The position numbers and the translations under genes are program-made. The notes under the pieces were generated by a model that did not search any database, had not been told where the DNA came from, and saw only the letters and a list, made by a program, of their open reading frames with translations. A stretch of DNA of 64,000 nucleotides from Phialophora verrucosa. Lineage: Eukaryota > Ascomycota > Eurotiomycetes > Chaetothyriales > Herpotrichiellaceae. This document shows positions 24,378 through 36,414 of this stretch, piece by piece. The stretch lies in contig MSED01000015.1 of assembly GCA_002099365.1 (NCBI GenBank), positions 3,038,001 to 3,102,000 on the forward strand, written 5' to 3'. Position 1 is the stretch's first letter; each line of letters begins with the position of its first letter.

Positions 24378-25572
24378 AGGAAGACCAAGTACTGCTCCTA
24401 GTACTCGGTACTGGTGCTGTCCTGTTACTGTGACTGTTACTGTACAAACGTCGGTGGTCGGGTAGGTAGGTGCCTAAGGCAGGTAGGTAGATGGGTTATT
24501 TCGCGCCGGGACCGGCTGGGGCATTTCAGGCGATCGGGCAACGCAGGCGCAATGCATGCACACATTGAACGTTCGAAAATTATATATCCTTGGTTTCCCT
24601 CCTACGCGGAACTTGACGTCTCCGCATCCCGGTCTCGTAAGACGGATGCACTACGCAGTATGCTCCCCCCCGGCGTCTCTCTCTCTTTTTCAATTCACTC
24701 TCTGATATCGCGACTCGCGAGAGAAGGGGCACTTTCCGCACCGTGGGCGGAGAGGTATAGATCCAATGGATCTTCAGATCGTCAGATCCATCGGGTCATC
24801 GGATCATCAAGTCGTCGGGACTCCTCGCCAAGCAAGCCTGCAGGACTGGCGAGCGAACGGATCAGGGACGGGTACGTATGATATGTGCGTGCGTATGCGG
24901 ACGGAGAAGAGGAAACCGGGCACGTCTTGTCTGGAAGAGAGGATATAGAACGTACTCTGCCAAAGAATAACGAGTGAATGCTATATACCCTACCCTAGCC
25001 TAATCTAACCAATCTGATCTGATCTGATAGAAACGACAGTGTTGAATGAAATAGATACATCGTGAGCGTCGTCCTTCTGAGTATATCTTAGATAATATCA
25101 ATGACACGATGCCCCCGCATGTGGCAGCGGCGTACAGGGTTCAAGTGAAGTGAACGAAGAGATGGATGATGTGTTCGCGATCGTGCTGGTATCCGGTCGA
25201 TGGTGAAGTTCCCAAGCTTCTCAGAGCCGAGGGGGTCCTGTAGTCCTGTGGTGGTTTCTGGGGGTGAAGGAAGTCTAGAGGTGAAAACGGCACATAATAC
25301 GAGGGAGCCGCCGCCGTAAGTCGGGGTATCATTTAACTCAGGGAGAGACGTTGCACAATCGTGCCGAAAGCCGTGCCGTGCCCGGTCGATAGCGAGTGAT
25401 AGTCGTCATAGAGGCCAATGTTAGGAAAAGTTCTCCAAGTGGTACCCGTGATCAAGCCGTGAATGTCATCAAAGGGGCAAGGGGTGTCTAGCTGAAGACG
25501 TTCTGGTCGGAGGACACCCGAAGGTGAAAGCGTTCAGGACTTGCAGCCTGTCACCCCTTTCTCGGCCACTGC
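24378..25572. other. Intergenic between convergent genes
   Basis: About 1.2 kb of 3' flanking DNA. It has short simple repeats: a CTGTTACTGTGACTGTTACTG-like run near 24418-24441, GATC/ATC-rich near-repeats at 24770-24818, and CTGAT units at 25014-25028. No gene is supported. Confidence 0.45.
25014..25028. repeat. Short tandem repeat, unit CTGAT
   Basis: Three consecutive copies of CTGAT in intergenic DNA downstream of pfa5. This is a simple sequence repeat with no evident function. Confidence 0.7.
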
Positions 25573-26001
25573 CTAACGAGCTGTTCGGCACTGATTGCAT
25601 TTCGCGTGACCGCAGATAGTGCATCTTCCTTGGCACAGCTCCGGGTTGTTTATGCTGTTACAGTTGTGGCAAACCCACCATCCTCTCATGGAAGGTGCAG
25701 GTCGGCTCCCGAGGCGCATGCGTTTCCTGGCTTGCGCCGAACTTGGATCAACCGAGTAGGTAAGCGGAACAGATTCTCGGACGGAGTGATTCAGTGGAAT
25801 GTTGGTACCAGGGTACGCGTGACAAGCAGTGTTATGATGGTAGGCGCGAACAGCTGCTGCTCTCCTCGAGCCGAGAATGACAATGTCGCCGTCTCTCTTG
25901 CAATTCTTGCACGGTCTGTGACCACATTTGGAACAAGTCGGATTATTGACCAGCTTCATAGGGCCGTCGACGCAGCGGCAACATTGCCACAAAGAAGCCA
26001 T
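25573..26001 (-). CDS. Small protein with two similar Cys-rich zinc-finger modules
   Basis: Single exon, 142 residues, starting MASLWQCCRC. It contains two similar cysteine modules, one at each end. The N-terminal module has WQCCRC, then CSKCGHRPCKNC (about residues 6-34). The C-terminal module has WWVCHNCNS, then CTICGHAKCNQC (about 108-139). Each reads CxxC, a spacer of 12-16 residues, CxxCxHxxCxxC, so each could bind one or two zinc ions. The middle is low in hydrophobics and includes a basic stretch RKRMRLGSR. The pattern resembles the small fungal zinc-ribbon or RanBP2-like proteins often left as hypothetical; I cannot name a function. Nucleic acid or protein binding is inference. The gene is convergent with pfa5 and divergent from the DUF8035 gene. 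Confidence 0.62.
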   Translation of the reverse strand: MASLWQCCRCVDGPMKLVNNPTCSKCGHRPCKNCKRDGDIVILGSRRAAAVRAYHHNTACHAYPGTNIPLNHSVRESVPLTYSVDPSSAQARKRMRLGSRPAPSMRGWWVCHNCNSINNPELCQGRCTICGHAKCNQCRTAR

Positions 26002-28573
26002 CTTCCCGGGCTAGGTTCGTAGCGTTTGAAGGATTCGTGCTGAATAGGAAGCCGCTTCGAGAAAACCAGTGCCCGAGGCCCGAGGAAATTGAACGGCGGC
26101 TACGTGGAAACAGGTAGCACAACGATCTTAAAGAATACAAGATGAAGCAGTCGTAAAGGATCTTGAATGGCAAGGGCGATAGAGTGAGGAGTTCCGATAC
26201 CTTCCTTTGGATGAGTATCTTCCAATTTTATATCCCTCGTTCACGAGAGATGGTAAAGCCAGTTTGGGCGAAACATAACTGCGGTCCATCTCGCCTCAGT
26301 GATGCGTGGTAGCATTGAAAGGATGGTATACTTGCGCCGAGCTGCAGGGGAGTATAGCTGCTTCATTAAGCTTGAGGTCAGAAAGTATGGGCAACAGCAG
26401 CCTGCTCGCCCTGATGACGGCAGAAGTTGGATCTCGAAAATGACCAACTGAGTGCTTTCTTTTCGGTTGGTGATATGCCAGCTTTGTCTTGAGCATTTTG
26501 AGCAGGAACATGAGGCGGAATCATTTGTCTAAGCCCCGTTTGGCCATTTCCTCTTGCTGGAATGCTAGTTTTGGGCAATATCGACAGCATACCGCGCCTC
26601 GGTCGCGACGAGGCTGTCTTCATTGAGGGTGAACTCAAACCTACCTTGCAGTGCTTGCTCCGAGGCAAAGTTGACGGCGCTCCCTTTGAAGTGAGGACAT
26701 GGAAGGCGATCGGCTTGGTGGAAAGGTAGTATGCCAGCATCTTACGGGGAATCCGAGTCTCGAAGTTCGGATAAGTCCATCTGTAGATTGGTGAGAAGCC
26801 TGCGCCAGCGTCAAAAGCACCACTCCCGTGACACAACTGTCAGCAAACACAGCCACATTAATGCTCAAGAAATAACGACAGAAGTTCTCTACCTAAGCGC
26901 CGCTACAGCCTTGCATGATCTCCCAAAGCTTAGATGCTGGGGTTGAGATTGGCGAGGGGCGGGACCAAAAGGCGGCCGAATCTGTCTGGGAGTTTGCACC
27001 CGCGTTCCGGGGGTTGCTCGATGTCATGTGAGGGGGTTTTGAGGAGCCGTACGCTGGATGTGCACAATGAGGTGCAGGGGCTGGACTAGATTGCCGGACG
27101 CAGGAGTCTGGAAGATGCCGGCACGTGAGCCTGCGCCTTCGGAAACAGCCTGGAAATCGCCTGGGGAGGGTGACGGGCAGGACATAGTTCCGTCATGTTT
27201 CCTGATGAAGAGTGAGCATTCGTCATGCAAGCTCGGAAGTCCCGTGAGCTCTCGTGTGTGTCAGCATGCAACATAACCTTGCAGGGTAAGGCTAGAAGGC
27301 ATCTTAAGCTCGAGAGCCAGGTCGTCCACTCCCGCCGTCCTCGGGAATTGGCAGTTCCCCCCACAATCAGAATGGTATCACGAGGACATCGCGTGCCGAG
27401 TGTCGGAAGTGATGGAAGTATTTGGTAAGAACTGGTGGAGCAACTGAGTGCCCGACATGATTGAGGGCGGACTGTCCGCGTTGCGAACACCTCGCTTGGC
27501 GGCTGCGACGCCCGGTGAAAGAGGCATCCCAAATACCACGGCGTTCTTTGCTGGGATTGACTACTCGGGCTTCAATCATCGAAAGGCTATACCACCGGAT
27601 GAAAGCAGCTTCCGGACAGAGAGGATTCTGCGGTTGTAAAGCGGAAATTAGCTTGGGCAGCAGTGCTTTTGATCGGCGTAGTTTTGGCACCCAAAAGTCG
27701 TCGGCGTAAGATTGGTTGGGTCGGGCACACACGGTAGTACTGTCTGCTTGGGACGCAAACCGGTGTGCGGACGAGTAAAAAGGCAACTGTCTGCTTGCTT
27801 GGGCGACTGGTTTGCCTGAAATGGGGTGGACTGAGAGGTACTCGAAGTTAGCGACAGCATAGTCTCCGGGTCGTTGGGCACAGTCTGAGGATACAATGAC
27901 TCAGAAGATGGGGCATAGCAGCAGACAGGCACCAGTTTGTGCCGGTAGTGGTAGGCAAGAAGCAAGAAGCAAGAAGCAAGATGGAGCGTGAGGTGATTCA
28001 GGTGAGGCGGTGGGAGGGACGGACAGATACAGTCCTGTGTGTGTTGTCGCCTTTCGCAGGATGACGTCGGCGTCTTCGTGCGGGCGTCGCAGGCCTTCAA
28101 AGCCAGATCGTCAGGTGGAACAAGAATTGCCTGTCATGGCTGCTCTAGAACACAAGACACCAATATCTTCCTCTCTCGCCCACGTTCATTCCTACATGCA
28201 TGAAACCATCCAGTAATTCCTCACCGGATCCTTCGCCGACACCCTGTTTCTGCTTGGAGCATTTCTAGAAGGTGCGAGCGACCCCAACTCCTCAGGCGGC
28301 CCTACGATTCCCATTCACATTCCTCACCCTCGACTTCATCGACAACCTCAGCGTTGAGCCTCACATCAGCCTCTCGTGTCAGTCTTCTAATGTCGTATAA
28401 ACTCCTCGACACCGAACCTTGCTGACCCTGACACCATTATCGATCTAGCCTCTACTTTCGGTCAACCGTCGCCTATTTGTGGGTGGCCTTGCCGCCGAGA
28501 CTTGTCCTGCTCCCGATCTCGGTCATCCGATGTCTTAAAGCAATCAACAGAACCACGACAAAAGAGCGTCACC
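26002..28573. other. Intergenic, 2.6 kb, no supported gene
   Basis: Lies between the twin zinc-finger gene (-) and the DUF8035 gene (+). Open frames are short and mutually overlapping. On the minus strand near 26600-26810 there are stretches that could be spliced, but I could not build a consistent model. The last 400 bases are a pyrimidine-rich leader of the DUF8035 gene. Confidence 0.4.
27955..27981. repeat. Short tandem repeat, unit GCAAGAA
   Basis: Nearly four tandem copies of a seven-base unit in the intergenic region before the DUF8035 gene. Simple repeat; function unknown. Confidence 0.75.
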
Positions 28574-31003
28574 ATGACGGAAAATCGCTATCGACCGAGC
28601 TCCCCTCCGGGACGGCGGTATGCAGATCCTCGCGCCTCGACGGGGATGTTCATATCCTCCTCCTTCGACCCGGCTCGATACTCCTCCTCCTCCCAACCAC
28701 GTAGTGTCATCGACACATTCCCTGCTACGCGACATGGGAGCGTATACAGCACCCAGGGCATAGCCAAGAGACAAGTGCTTGACGACACTCACCCGGGCGG
28801 TGGTTCTATTGTGCGGACTGAATATGCTGTTCGTCCGAGAAACAACTCTACACTGGAGAATCGCAGGCCGCTTAGCACCTTCAGCGAGCGTCGCTCTTCC
28901 CCACCTCGAATTCGCCCGGCGATCGTTAGCGGCCCCTCTCGCGACGACCCAAGGAGCCCAGCTCTGGCGCCCAGAGAGGAGCAGCGATATCTCGTCCCCG
29001 CGGCTTCCACAGGTCGAAACCACCATCGTCACGCGAGCGCTACTCGCGCCGAACAGGAGCGTCTGCTGCCCGCCAGAGTCCATAGACAGCCCGAATACCA
29101 TCGTCGGGGCGGCTACAATGCGTATCCCTCGTATTCGGCGTCTCGTGGCCCGCTACAAGACGAAGGCTTCTCTTACACGACGCCGAAAGAGCAATTCTTG
29201 TCCGAATCATCGCGTCCGCCTCAGCGACGAGAGAGTCATAGTAGACGAGAACGACCGGTGAGCATGATGGGGCTGCCGGAGTACAGACTGCCCGCCAGGA
29301 GAGACACCCGAGATGCTCCACCTCCCTCGTCTGCCCGTGCATTTGACCGGATTGAGAGGAATGAGCCCCTTCGGCACACGAACGGTCGCACCAGCGACAC
29401 GGAAGACCGGGGGAGCGATCTACCCCGGCGCCGCCATTCCACAAGAGCTCCAGTCCTCCACCATTATCCCGAGGAGGGTTACTCGTCAAATCGAGATGAT
29501 CGGGACGGTCGACCGTTGCCCAGACCCCGCCCTGATCGTCAGGATGATGACGACAGACCAAGGCACAGACATCGTGATGAACGTGAGAGAGAGTCAGCAC
29601 GAGACTTTCCACGCGATCCCGATCGTGTCCGTGAGCGGGATCGAGACAGAGATCGCGACCGAGATAGAGAAAGGGACCGTGACCGTGACCACATACCCAA
29701 AAGACTTCCAGAACCTGAAAGGTCTGGCAAGCCTCGCAGCCGTGAGAGTAGCCCGGATCACTCTGGGCTACGCAAAGGAATTACTGCAGCTGCTGTGGGT
29801 GCTGTTGGCGCGGCTGCAGGTGCGGCCATCAAAAGCGCCCGGAACAAAGATGACGAAGAGTCGGAAAGTGATGGGCGCAAGGAGCGGAAGCACAGGAGAC
29901 GACGTCACCAACACACCGGTGACGAACCAAGCCCAGACGAACTTGCTGGCCGTCTGGATCGTGACCTTAGAATGACTAACGGAGAGCGTGATCATCGCCG
30001 ACGTGATGACGACCGGAGAGGCGAGGACGTTGAGGAGGATGAAGATCGCCGCGAAAGAAGGAGGCACCACCGTCATCGAAGACACAAAGATCGTGACAAT
30101 GAGTCGGACACGACCGAGGATTATGAGGGAAAGGAGTCCCGCCACCGCAGATCTGAACGAGAACCCCAAGAGGATCCACGCGATGCTCCTCGGTATCACC
30201 GGGACAGCGCGGCCTCTCGTGATGAGGATCGTGATGTCCCACCAAACCTTGAACAGCGCACCATATCGCCTGGTGAAGACGAAGATGGCCGCCCTCGCAA
30301 GGTCCAATTGGTTGAGCCAGCCGAGAAGAAGGAGGAGTACAAACCCAGAGGTATCCTCAAACCACCACGAGAGGTGCCTTTCCCTGAAGATCCAAACCCT
30401 ACTCGTGAAGGGGTCGCACCGTTGAAGGATGCGCAAAAGGATGGAATACCGCCAAACGCACGATGGACTAAGATCAGTCGAGCGCTGGTAAATCCAGAGG
30501 CACTAGAAAAGGCACATGAGAGATACGAGGAGAGGGACGACTATGTGATCATCTTGCGAGTGGTTTCTAAGGATGATATTATGAAGTTGGCAGAAAAGAC
30601 AAAGGAGATTAGAGGTAGGTACCTCCTTAGACCAGCAATCGCGCGCGATACTAACACCCCGAACAGAAGCTCGAGAGCGTAAATGGCAAGCCGAACTTGA
30701 AGAGAAGCGCCGTCGACGAGCAGAAAGAGGAGAATACAGTGACGAGAGTAGCGAAACCTATACCGATGACGACCGCCGGCCATTGCCTGCTCTGGAGCAA
30801 GCACCACCGCCTGCCCAAGGTTTTCAAGGTGACCCAAGAGTGTACTTTGCCCAGCAGCAGCAACAACAGCAGCAGCAGCACAGAGAGGAAGTGCCTGTCA
30901 CTACAACAGCGCCTCCTCTGCAGCCTGGTATGCCTCTTGTGACTCCGCCGCAACAAGGTCTTCCACCAACGGCACCGTATCCTCCTCAACTAGCACCTCT
31001 GGC

Positions 31004-31035
<32 letters not shown>

Positions 31036-31100
31036 CACCAATGCCTGTACCGGATATCAGGGTCGAGCCGACTGCAGGAAGTTATTCGAACAACGTGTAG
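28574..31100 (+). CDS. DUF8035-type protein with Arg/Asp repeats and polyglutamine tail
   Basis: Predicted 824 residues from exons 28574-30614 and 30667-31100, with a 52-nt intron. ATG 28574 (ACCATGACG) is chosen because the frame further upstream has no ATG. The first two thirds are disordered and very rich in Arg, Asp, Ser and Pro. They include a run of alternating Arg-Asp and Arg-Glu (29622-29690) and a short Ala/Gly-rich hydrophobic piece near residue 400 (AAAVGAVGAAAGAA). A compact segment near 630-705 (RWTKISRALVNPEALEKAHE, then YVIILRVVSKDDIMKLAEKT) matches what I know as DUF8035, a fungal domain of unknown role. A charged helix crosses the intron. The end has two Gln runs coded by CAG/CAA (30852-30881 and 31005-31034). 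Such proteins are common in Eurotiomycetes without a known function. A role in RNA or chromatin condensates is speculation. Confidence 0.76.
29622..29690 (+). repeat. Arg-Asp/Arg-Glu coding repeat
   Basis: Imperfect six-base repeat (CGTGAC/CGGGAT/AGAGAT-like) coding for alternating Arg and Asp or Glu inside the DUF8035 gene. The same repeat keeps a shifted frame open over 29313-29975. Confidence 0.8.
31005..31034 (+). repeat. CAG repeat coding polyglutamine
   Basis: Ten Gln codons, nearly all CAG, near the C-terminus of the DUF8035 protein. A second shorter Gln run lies at 30852-30881. Pure CAG tracts are prone to length change between strains. Confidence 0.85.
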
Positions 31101-34100
31101 CAGGTCGGCCCTGAGGAACGATGTGGGGCCAGGTATTCCGACAGACTGGATAGTGTTTGATGAACATGAAGCGCAAAACGTGGACACTGTTGGTTCTGGG
31201 ATGCATTTTATGATACGAGACACAGAAGACGATCAATCAAGGTCAGGCAAGCCATCTGGTAAGACGTTTCATGTTGAAGAACTCGAACCAGAGAGATGTA
31301 ATATACCGATTACAGCTGGAGCTCCCTTTAGTTCTTTGTAGAACAGACCTGGCGTCCTATCAGACGTGTTATATCTCAGTCAAACTTGGGCATTACCGGA
31401 AATCCAAGGCAAAACACCTCCTTCCGACGTTATGAAGGGCAGAGCATGTCGAGAGCTGGGGATCCTAGAGCTGCAGAACGAGATCGTAGCCACCCTTTAA
31501 TGCGGCGCTTCTTGACGATCGCGACTTGATGAACGGCAGTGACATATAGCACTAAGATCGAGTGGACTGGTATGCGGATAGATATCGCTGTAGTTGTTTT
31601 CCCAGCGGTCATTTCGCTCAAATGAAATTCCTTGCATTTGGCAGTCTGTTGTAGAGAAGAATCCCCTTGAACAGTACCATAGACGGAGGTGGGGTGAGTG
31701 GCTGTGTCGCTTCACTTACGCTGCGCCTATGCGTCGCAGTAGTTAGGGGCAGGCTGTTCTTACGGTAGGTCACCGCATCCCTGAACGAATGGATCTCCAG
31801 GTGCCTGAAGATCTTTTCCTTAGCCCGTAGCCCTGCCCTGTGCCTCCCAGCCATACGGGCCATGCCAGCTCAGCCAGCCACCCCTGAGCACCCTCCGTGG
31901 CCGCCCATTCACGAGACCCCCCTACTGTAACTCGTGGCAAACATGGCGGACATGACCCTCTGGAGCATGGCACACACATGGTTGATCGACATGGCCATGG
32001 CTCGTGGGCGTTTTGAACTACGGTACCTACTAGGAGCAGATACGAGCAGTTCTTCCGCCATGCACGTTGGTGCTGTCAAGTACATAGACTCGTGCCACGG
32101 CTGGCACAGCAGTTACTTCTCTCTCACACGGCAATTGGTGCGACAGGTGGGAAATTCTTAATTCTTGCCCATAACAAAATCTAGGACCTTGTCATCAGTT
32201 GCGCATTCCGGACGTGCAAGCTCTAGTAAAAGCGGCGTAATGATCGCCTTGGCCCCTCATACAGACTGGTTGGGAGCTCCTGAGCATACATAAGGCTGTC
32301 CGGCCCTGCAAGTACCCTATTGCCCAACCACCCTGTCGGCAACATTGTCGCACGGTCTCTGTGTCCTGCAATGAGCCGAAACATTCAGATAGGCTGCTAT
32401 CGTAGCTGGGTCGCGCTGCATGGAGCAGGAATAATCTTTCTCGGTAGTGTGCACCCGTCGCTCTCGCTCGCTCGCTCCCACGCTGCTTCGGACCGCTGCC
32501 ATGGGTCGTAATTCCGCTCCCTGAACACAAACTAGGGTATGTATGTATGTACCTTACCTACATCCATGTCCATGCAAGCAACCCCCAGCCAGAGCGCCGC
32601 GCCCGGGGTTATTACATCCACACAACCTCAACTACGTATTGTGTAGTACTCCCTACTCGCCTTGGACTCTCCCTTGCTGGACGGTGGGTGAACATTCCGC
32701 GTCACTCATGGACTGCCGTCGTCTGTGTGGACTGTCGATCAATGATTAATAGTTATTGTCAGTACTGATGGCACGGGGCACGGGGGCACTGTGTCTAATC
32801 GTCCAGTCACCCAGTCAAGACGGAAGGCCACAGAGGGGCAGCTCGGCGGCCGATCATCCCCGCGGCCTGAAGGTTTGCAAAAGAAGATCGGCAAGTCAGC
32901 AGCATGGAAGCAAGCCCTCTCAAGATGAGTTAGCCATTGCGCACCAATAGAAGGGCATACTCATTTGACCGCCCGTTGAGAGATCTACGCTGTCGACTCG
33001 GTAGTTTCTTGCGTTCTTGGGAACAAAGACCATGCTTTTGGTGGCCCTCTACTCCGTTACTCGAAGGAGGCGAAAACTCTCTGCCGATCTTGAGTCTCGC
33101 GATCAGAAAGTATTCCCCATTGTGGCCACTGACCACCTCCGCCAGTGGAAGGTTTGCGCACCCCCTGACGGGCCACATATCGGAAAGCATGATCGATGAC
33201 TTTTGGGAAGTCCGTCCAGAGATACTTCACATTTCTACCTGTACCCACGGCAGGAAATTGGATCATGTTGGGCGGTTCTAACATCTGATACTTCGACGCG
33301 CAAATGCAATGGATCATGATTTTATGGCCGGTGGTACATGGTATGTTCGAAGATCACTCAAACTCGACTCCGAAGGAACCACTTCAGCTGTGGCGGCGGC
33401 GGCGGCGGCACAGTAGAGTTCGACTTGACGGAAATCTGTCTCTCCACAACGGGTGGATGGTGTTTTGGATTCCTTTTCCATGGCAGGCGGAGTTATTCTC
33501 CGAGATCTGGACGCGTGAAAAGCAAATCCGGAAGTTTGTTCAAGCATTCGTTGTCTACGAGTACGAGTAAAAGTGCGGCGTGGCTGTCATTGATGGTCTG
33601 GCACGGCAAAGTTGGAAGAAATCATTTCTGTCGAGCAAATGTGGCTTGGCCCGGCGACTTTTCTATCCGTCGTGCAAGAGCATGTAGGAGCTGTGGCTGT
33701 TGACTGTTTGATCGAATAACCGCGCAAATACATGGACTTGCGGAGAGGACGGAGTACACTTCTCCCGCACTGGGCAGACCATTACACTGAAAGCACAGCC
33801 TTTCACCCGCGTTGATTACTCAAGGCCGTTGAAACTAACCGTGCTCATTGATGCACTTGCACTGTCATTCGGATGTATTTACTCCGTACGAGGACTCGTA
33901 CAATTGCCACATACGGTACTTCCGCAAACTTGGCGGGCACACGCCGTAGCGTGTGGTGTGGTGTTGTGATGGCAAGGTACCGGCGATTTTGCGCCACCAA
34001 GTTTGAGCCTTCTCAGCCTATCCAGCGTTTCTGTCCGTTCAAGGCCCACAGAGACTACTACTTGGAAGTGGAAACGGCCGTCTCTTTGTTTCTCGAGCAT

Positions 34101-35407
34101 GGGGTCCCTTGCACTGGACTAGTACCTCCTTGGTACTAGATCGTGGGCCTGTAAAAGCCCGAACCCGAAAGTATATGCAGTACTAAAGGATGCAGTTCTT
34201 GCAGGGCATTCGAAGGAGCGCTAGCCGCGCAAATCACGTAAAAAGTCGTCGTCAACTCATGACGACAAAGTAAGAGGCCACTCTTGAGCGTGGGAAATAG
34301 TTTCATGTTGCTGACAGACAGGCCAAGACAGATAGACGGAATGGAGTCGACAGCGGCCCGACTGCTGGCAACTTAGATATCAAAGACCTGCATACGCACA
34401 AAACTCAATGCTGCCCCCTCGCGTGCCCCCCGTCAGATGACACTTGTGAGGCATGGCAAATGGCAATGGCAATGGCAATGCGGGGAATGTCGCAACGGTT
34501 CGAGATTGGTTCGCCCATGTTTGTTCGAGGTACTCCGTAGAGTCTAGGTAGAACTTAACTTGAGACGTCCCTCAATCAAAAGATGCATAAGAAGGGCGTT
34601 CGGATGGAGATTGTGCGCAAGTCCACTGGTCACCCTGCAATCACTTGCAGCGGGAGAGCAGCTGTGTGAAAACTGGCTGCTTGGGCCGAGATGAACCTGG
34701 GGAATGGCGTCGGCTACTCCGTACTATAGGCTGCCAGCCACCACGGTGCGCGATGTACCTCGTACCTCTGAGTACTCGGTACCGTATGTATACATTTCAG
34801 GCTCTTTTCTACATGGGTGCATGACCACAATCAGACCCGAGACGAGGTCAGGCACTTCAGGAACATTGTCGAGACTGATCTACCCCGTACAATCAATATT
34901 TTCAGTCGCGCGCAACCAAGCAACAACTAATCGAACTCCGAAGATGCCGCTACCTACCGCGACGAAATCCCCAGCTATGATTTACAAAATAAAGCATCAA
35001 CATATTCAGTGCGTACAGAGCATGGTAGTGACGTGTGGCGACGAGATGTAGCTCCCTGGCGCGGATGGTGACTCCGACACGTCTGGAACAGCATCTGAAA
35101 TGCCACGAGTAACTTTTCCCCTACTGCCTCTTTGTAGTGCACGCGCCAACAAATGAAAGCAGACGCGCTCACGCAGAGTCCGTGCTTCTGGTTCGGACGT
35201 CGGTCGGCTCGACGCTGCTTCTATTATTAAGGCCTCTCTGGGCTTGGATTCCTCCGTTTGTGTCACTCAAACGACAAAGCCAACCAGGTGGAATTGGAAA
35301 GAATGCAATGACTGCAGCCCAAACAGGATGATGCGTACACAGTAGATAAATCCCTGTTGAATCTTGAACAAGGCTGAACCCAATGCATGAACGTTGGCAC
35401 GTATCCG
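31101..35407. other. Gene-poor region, 4.3 kb
   Basis: No supported coding sequence or RNA gene. Short motifs recur: TACTCCGTA-type sequences at 33879-33889, 34531-34539 and 34716-34725, and TGGCAA units at 34461-34480. Small open frames such as 32937-33281 (+) and 33057-33317 (-) overlap each other and show no family features. Confidence 0.45.
34461..34480. repeat. Short tandem repeat, unit TGGCAA
   Basis: Three copies plus a partial one of a six-base unit in the gene-poor region. Simple repeat. Confidence 0.7.
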
Positions 35408-36414
35408 CTACAGTGAAGGAACGTCGTGAAGAATTGCCATTCCGGTAGAGTTCGAGATGGGCGCAAGGGTGAAATAGCCTAGCCCTGCAACGGCAGCAAG
35501 AACGCTCCTTAGGCCTGCGCGGATGTGGATGTGACGAACACGGCCGCCAACAAGACGCCAGGACAAGTCTTTACCACTCTCATTCGCCGTGCTGGGTACT
35601 CGTACCGAGAGCCCTGGTGGTCGACAGGGGCCGTCATTTGCTGGGTCGGCTCCCAAGTCATTGGTCGTTTGCAGCTGTGGTTTCTCGAATACTGTGTGCA
35701 TGCTGATTTGTGGTCGCCTTTTCTACAAGCGGAAGGTTAGGATAGTAATTCAGCACCTTCCAGCCGCAGTCGGTGTAGGTAGCTTCACACACGGCACGAG
35801 GATGCAGACGAAGAGAGCCAATGGAAGTGCGAGATATGCCGCGAAGAGACGACTGCATTTGCGTCAGCGCTGCACGACAAAAATTCCAGTCATTATTCCA
35901 GTCGGTTGAAGAGCTTCACCAGGCATCTCACGCACGGAGGGTGGAGTCGGCGACTCCTTGATCGAATCAAGGTCACCAATAACCATGTCGATCAGAGCTA
36001 AATGGAGGATCAACACCGGGCCACACAACGTTAACCGGTCGTATTACAGGCGGACCTAGGGCTCGTTATGGTATAGCCGGGAGAATGGTGGGATATCGCT
36101 TGCCACTGAGCGAACGGAGCGGTGGCATTGGCGGGTTCTACTGGACCGACGGAGCTCAAAAAGAGAGGGAAGAGGAGCAATTGGAAGACGCGATCGAGAC
36201 AGGCGGGGGGAGACTCTGCCGTTCCTGGGATCCGGGATTGGGAAACAGACTGGAGGTTGGCTGTCAAGAATTGGACCAGGAAGGCCAACGTCGAGAGCTG
36301 CAGCAAAATATGAGCTAGGATGATATTGGGCAGCGTTGATTGGAGCTGTGCTGGCGACAGATGGGACTTTCCAACGTGTAGGCATCGCCTGATGATGACG
36401 AGGAAGAAACAGAC
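35408..36414 (-). other. Possible membrane-protein gene or remnant, exon structure unresolved
   Basis: Several minus-strand segments read as membrane protein but in different frames. From 36414, just after an AG acceptor, one frame begins VCFFLVIIRR and continues with QLSTLAFLVQFLTA and VFQLLLFPLFLSSVG down to about 36031. A second frame (36034-35864) reads LCGPVLILHLALIDMVIG. A third (near 35849-35760) reads LFAAYLALPLALFVCILVPC and ends at a possible GT donor. The last part (35408-35740) reads SVLAAVAGLGYFTLAP after an intron-like gap with a GTAAAG donor at about 35577, and stops at 35408. I could not join all pieces in phase. It may be a divergent multi-exon gene, or a pseudogene that has lost its frame. 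No family is recognised, and hydrophobic reading alone is weak evidence. Confidence 0.25.

Noticed and set aside
26600..26850. Possible spliced minus-strand coding pieces (one frame reads FEFTLNEDSLVATEARYAVD)
   Set aside because: The piece looks protein-like but it could not be connected to a start or to other exons in phase, and no family is recognised.
29313..29975. 220-codon open frame in the DUF8035 gene
   Set aside because: It is the shifted reading of an Arg-Asp repeat in a well-supported gene and has no features of its own.
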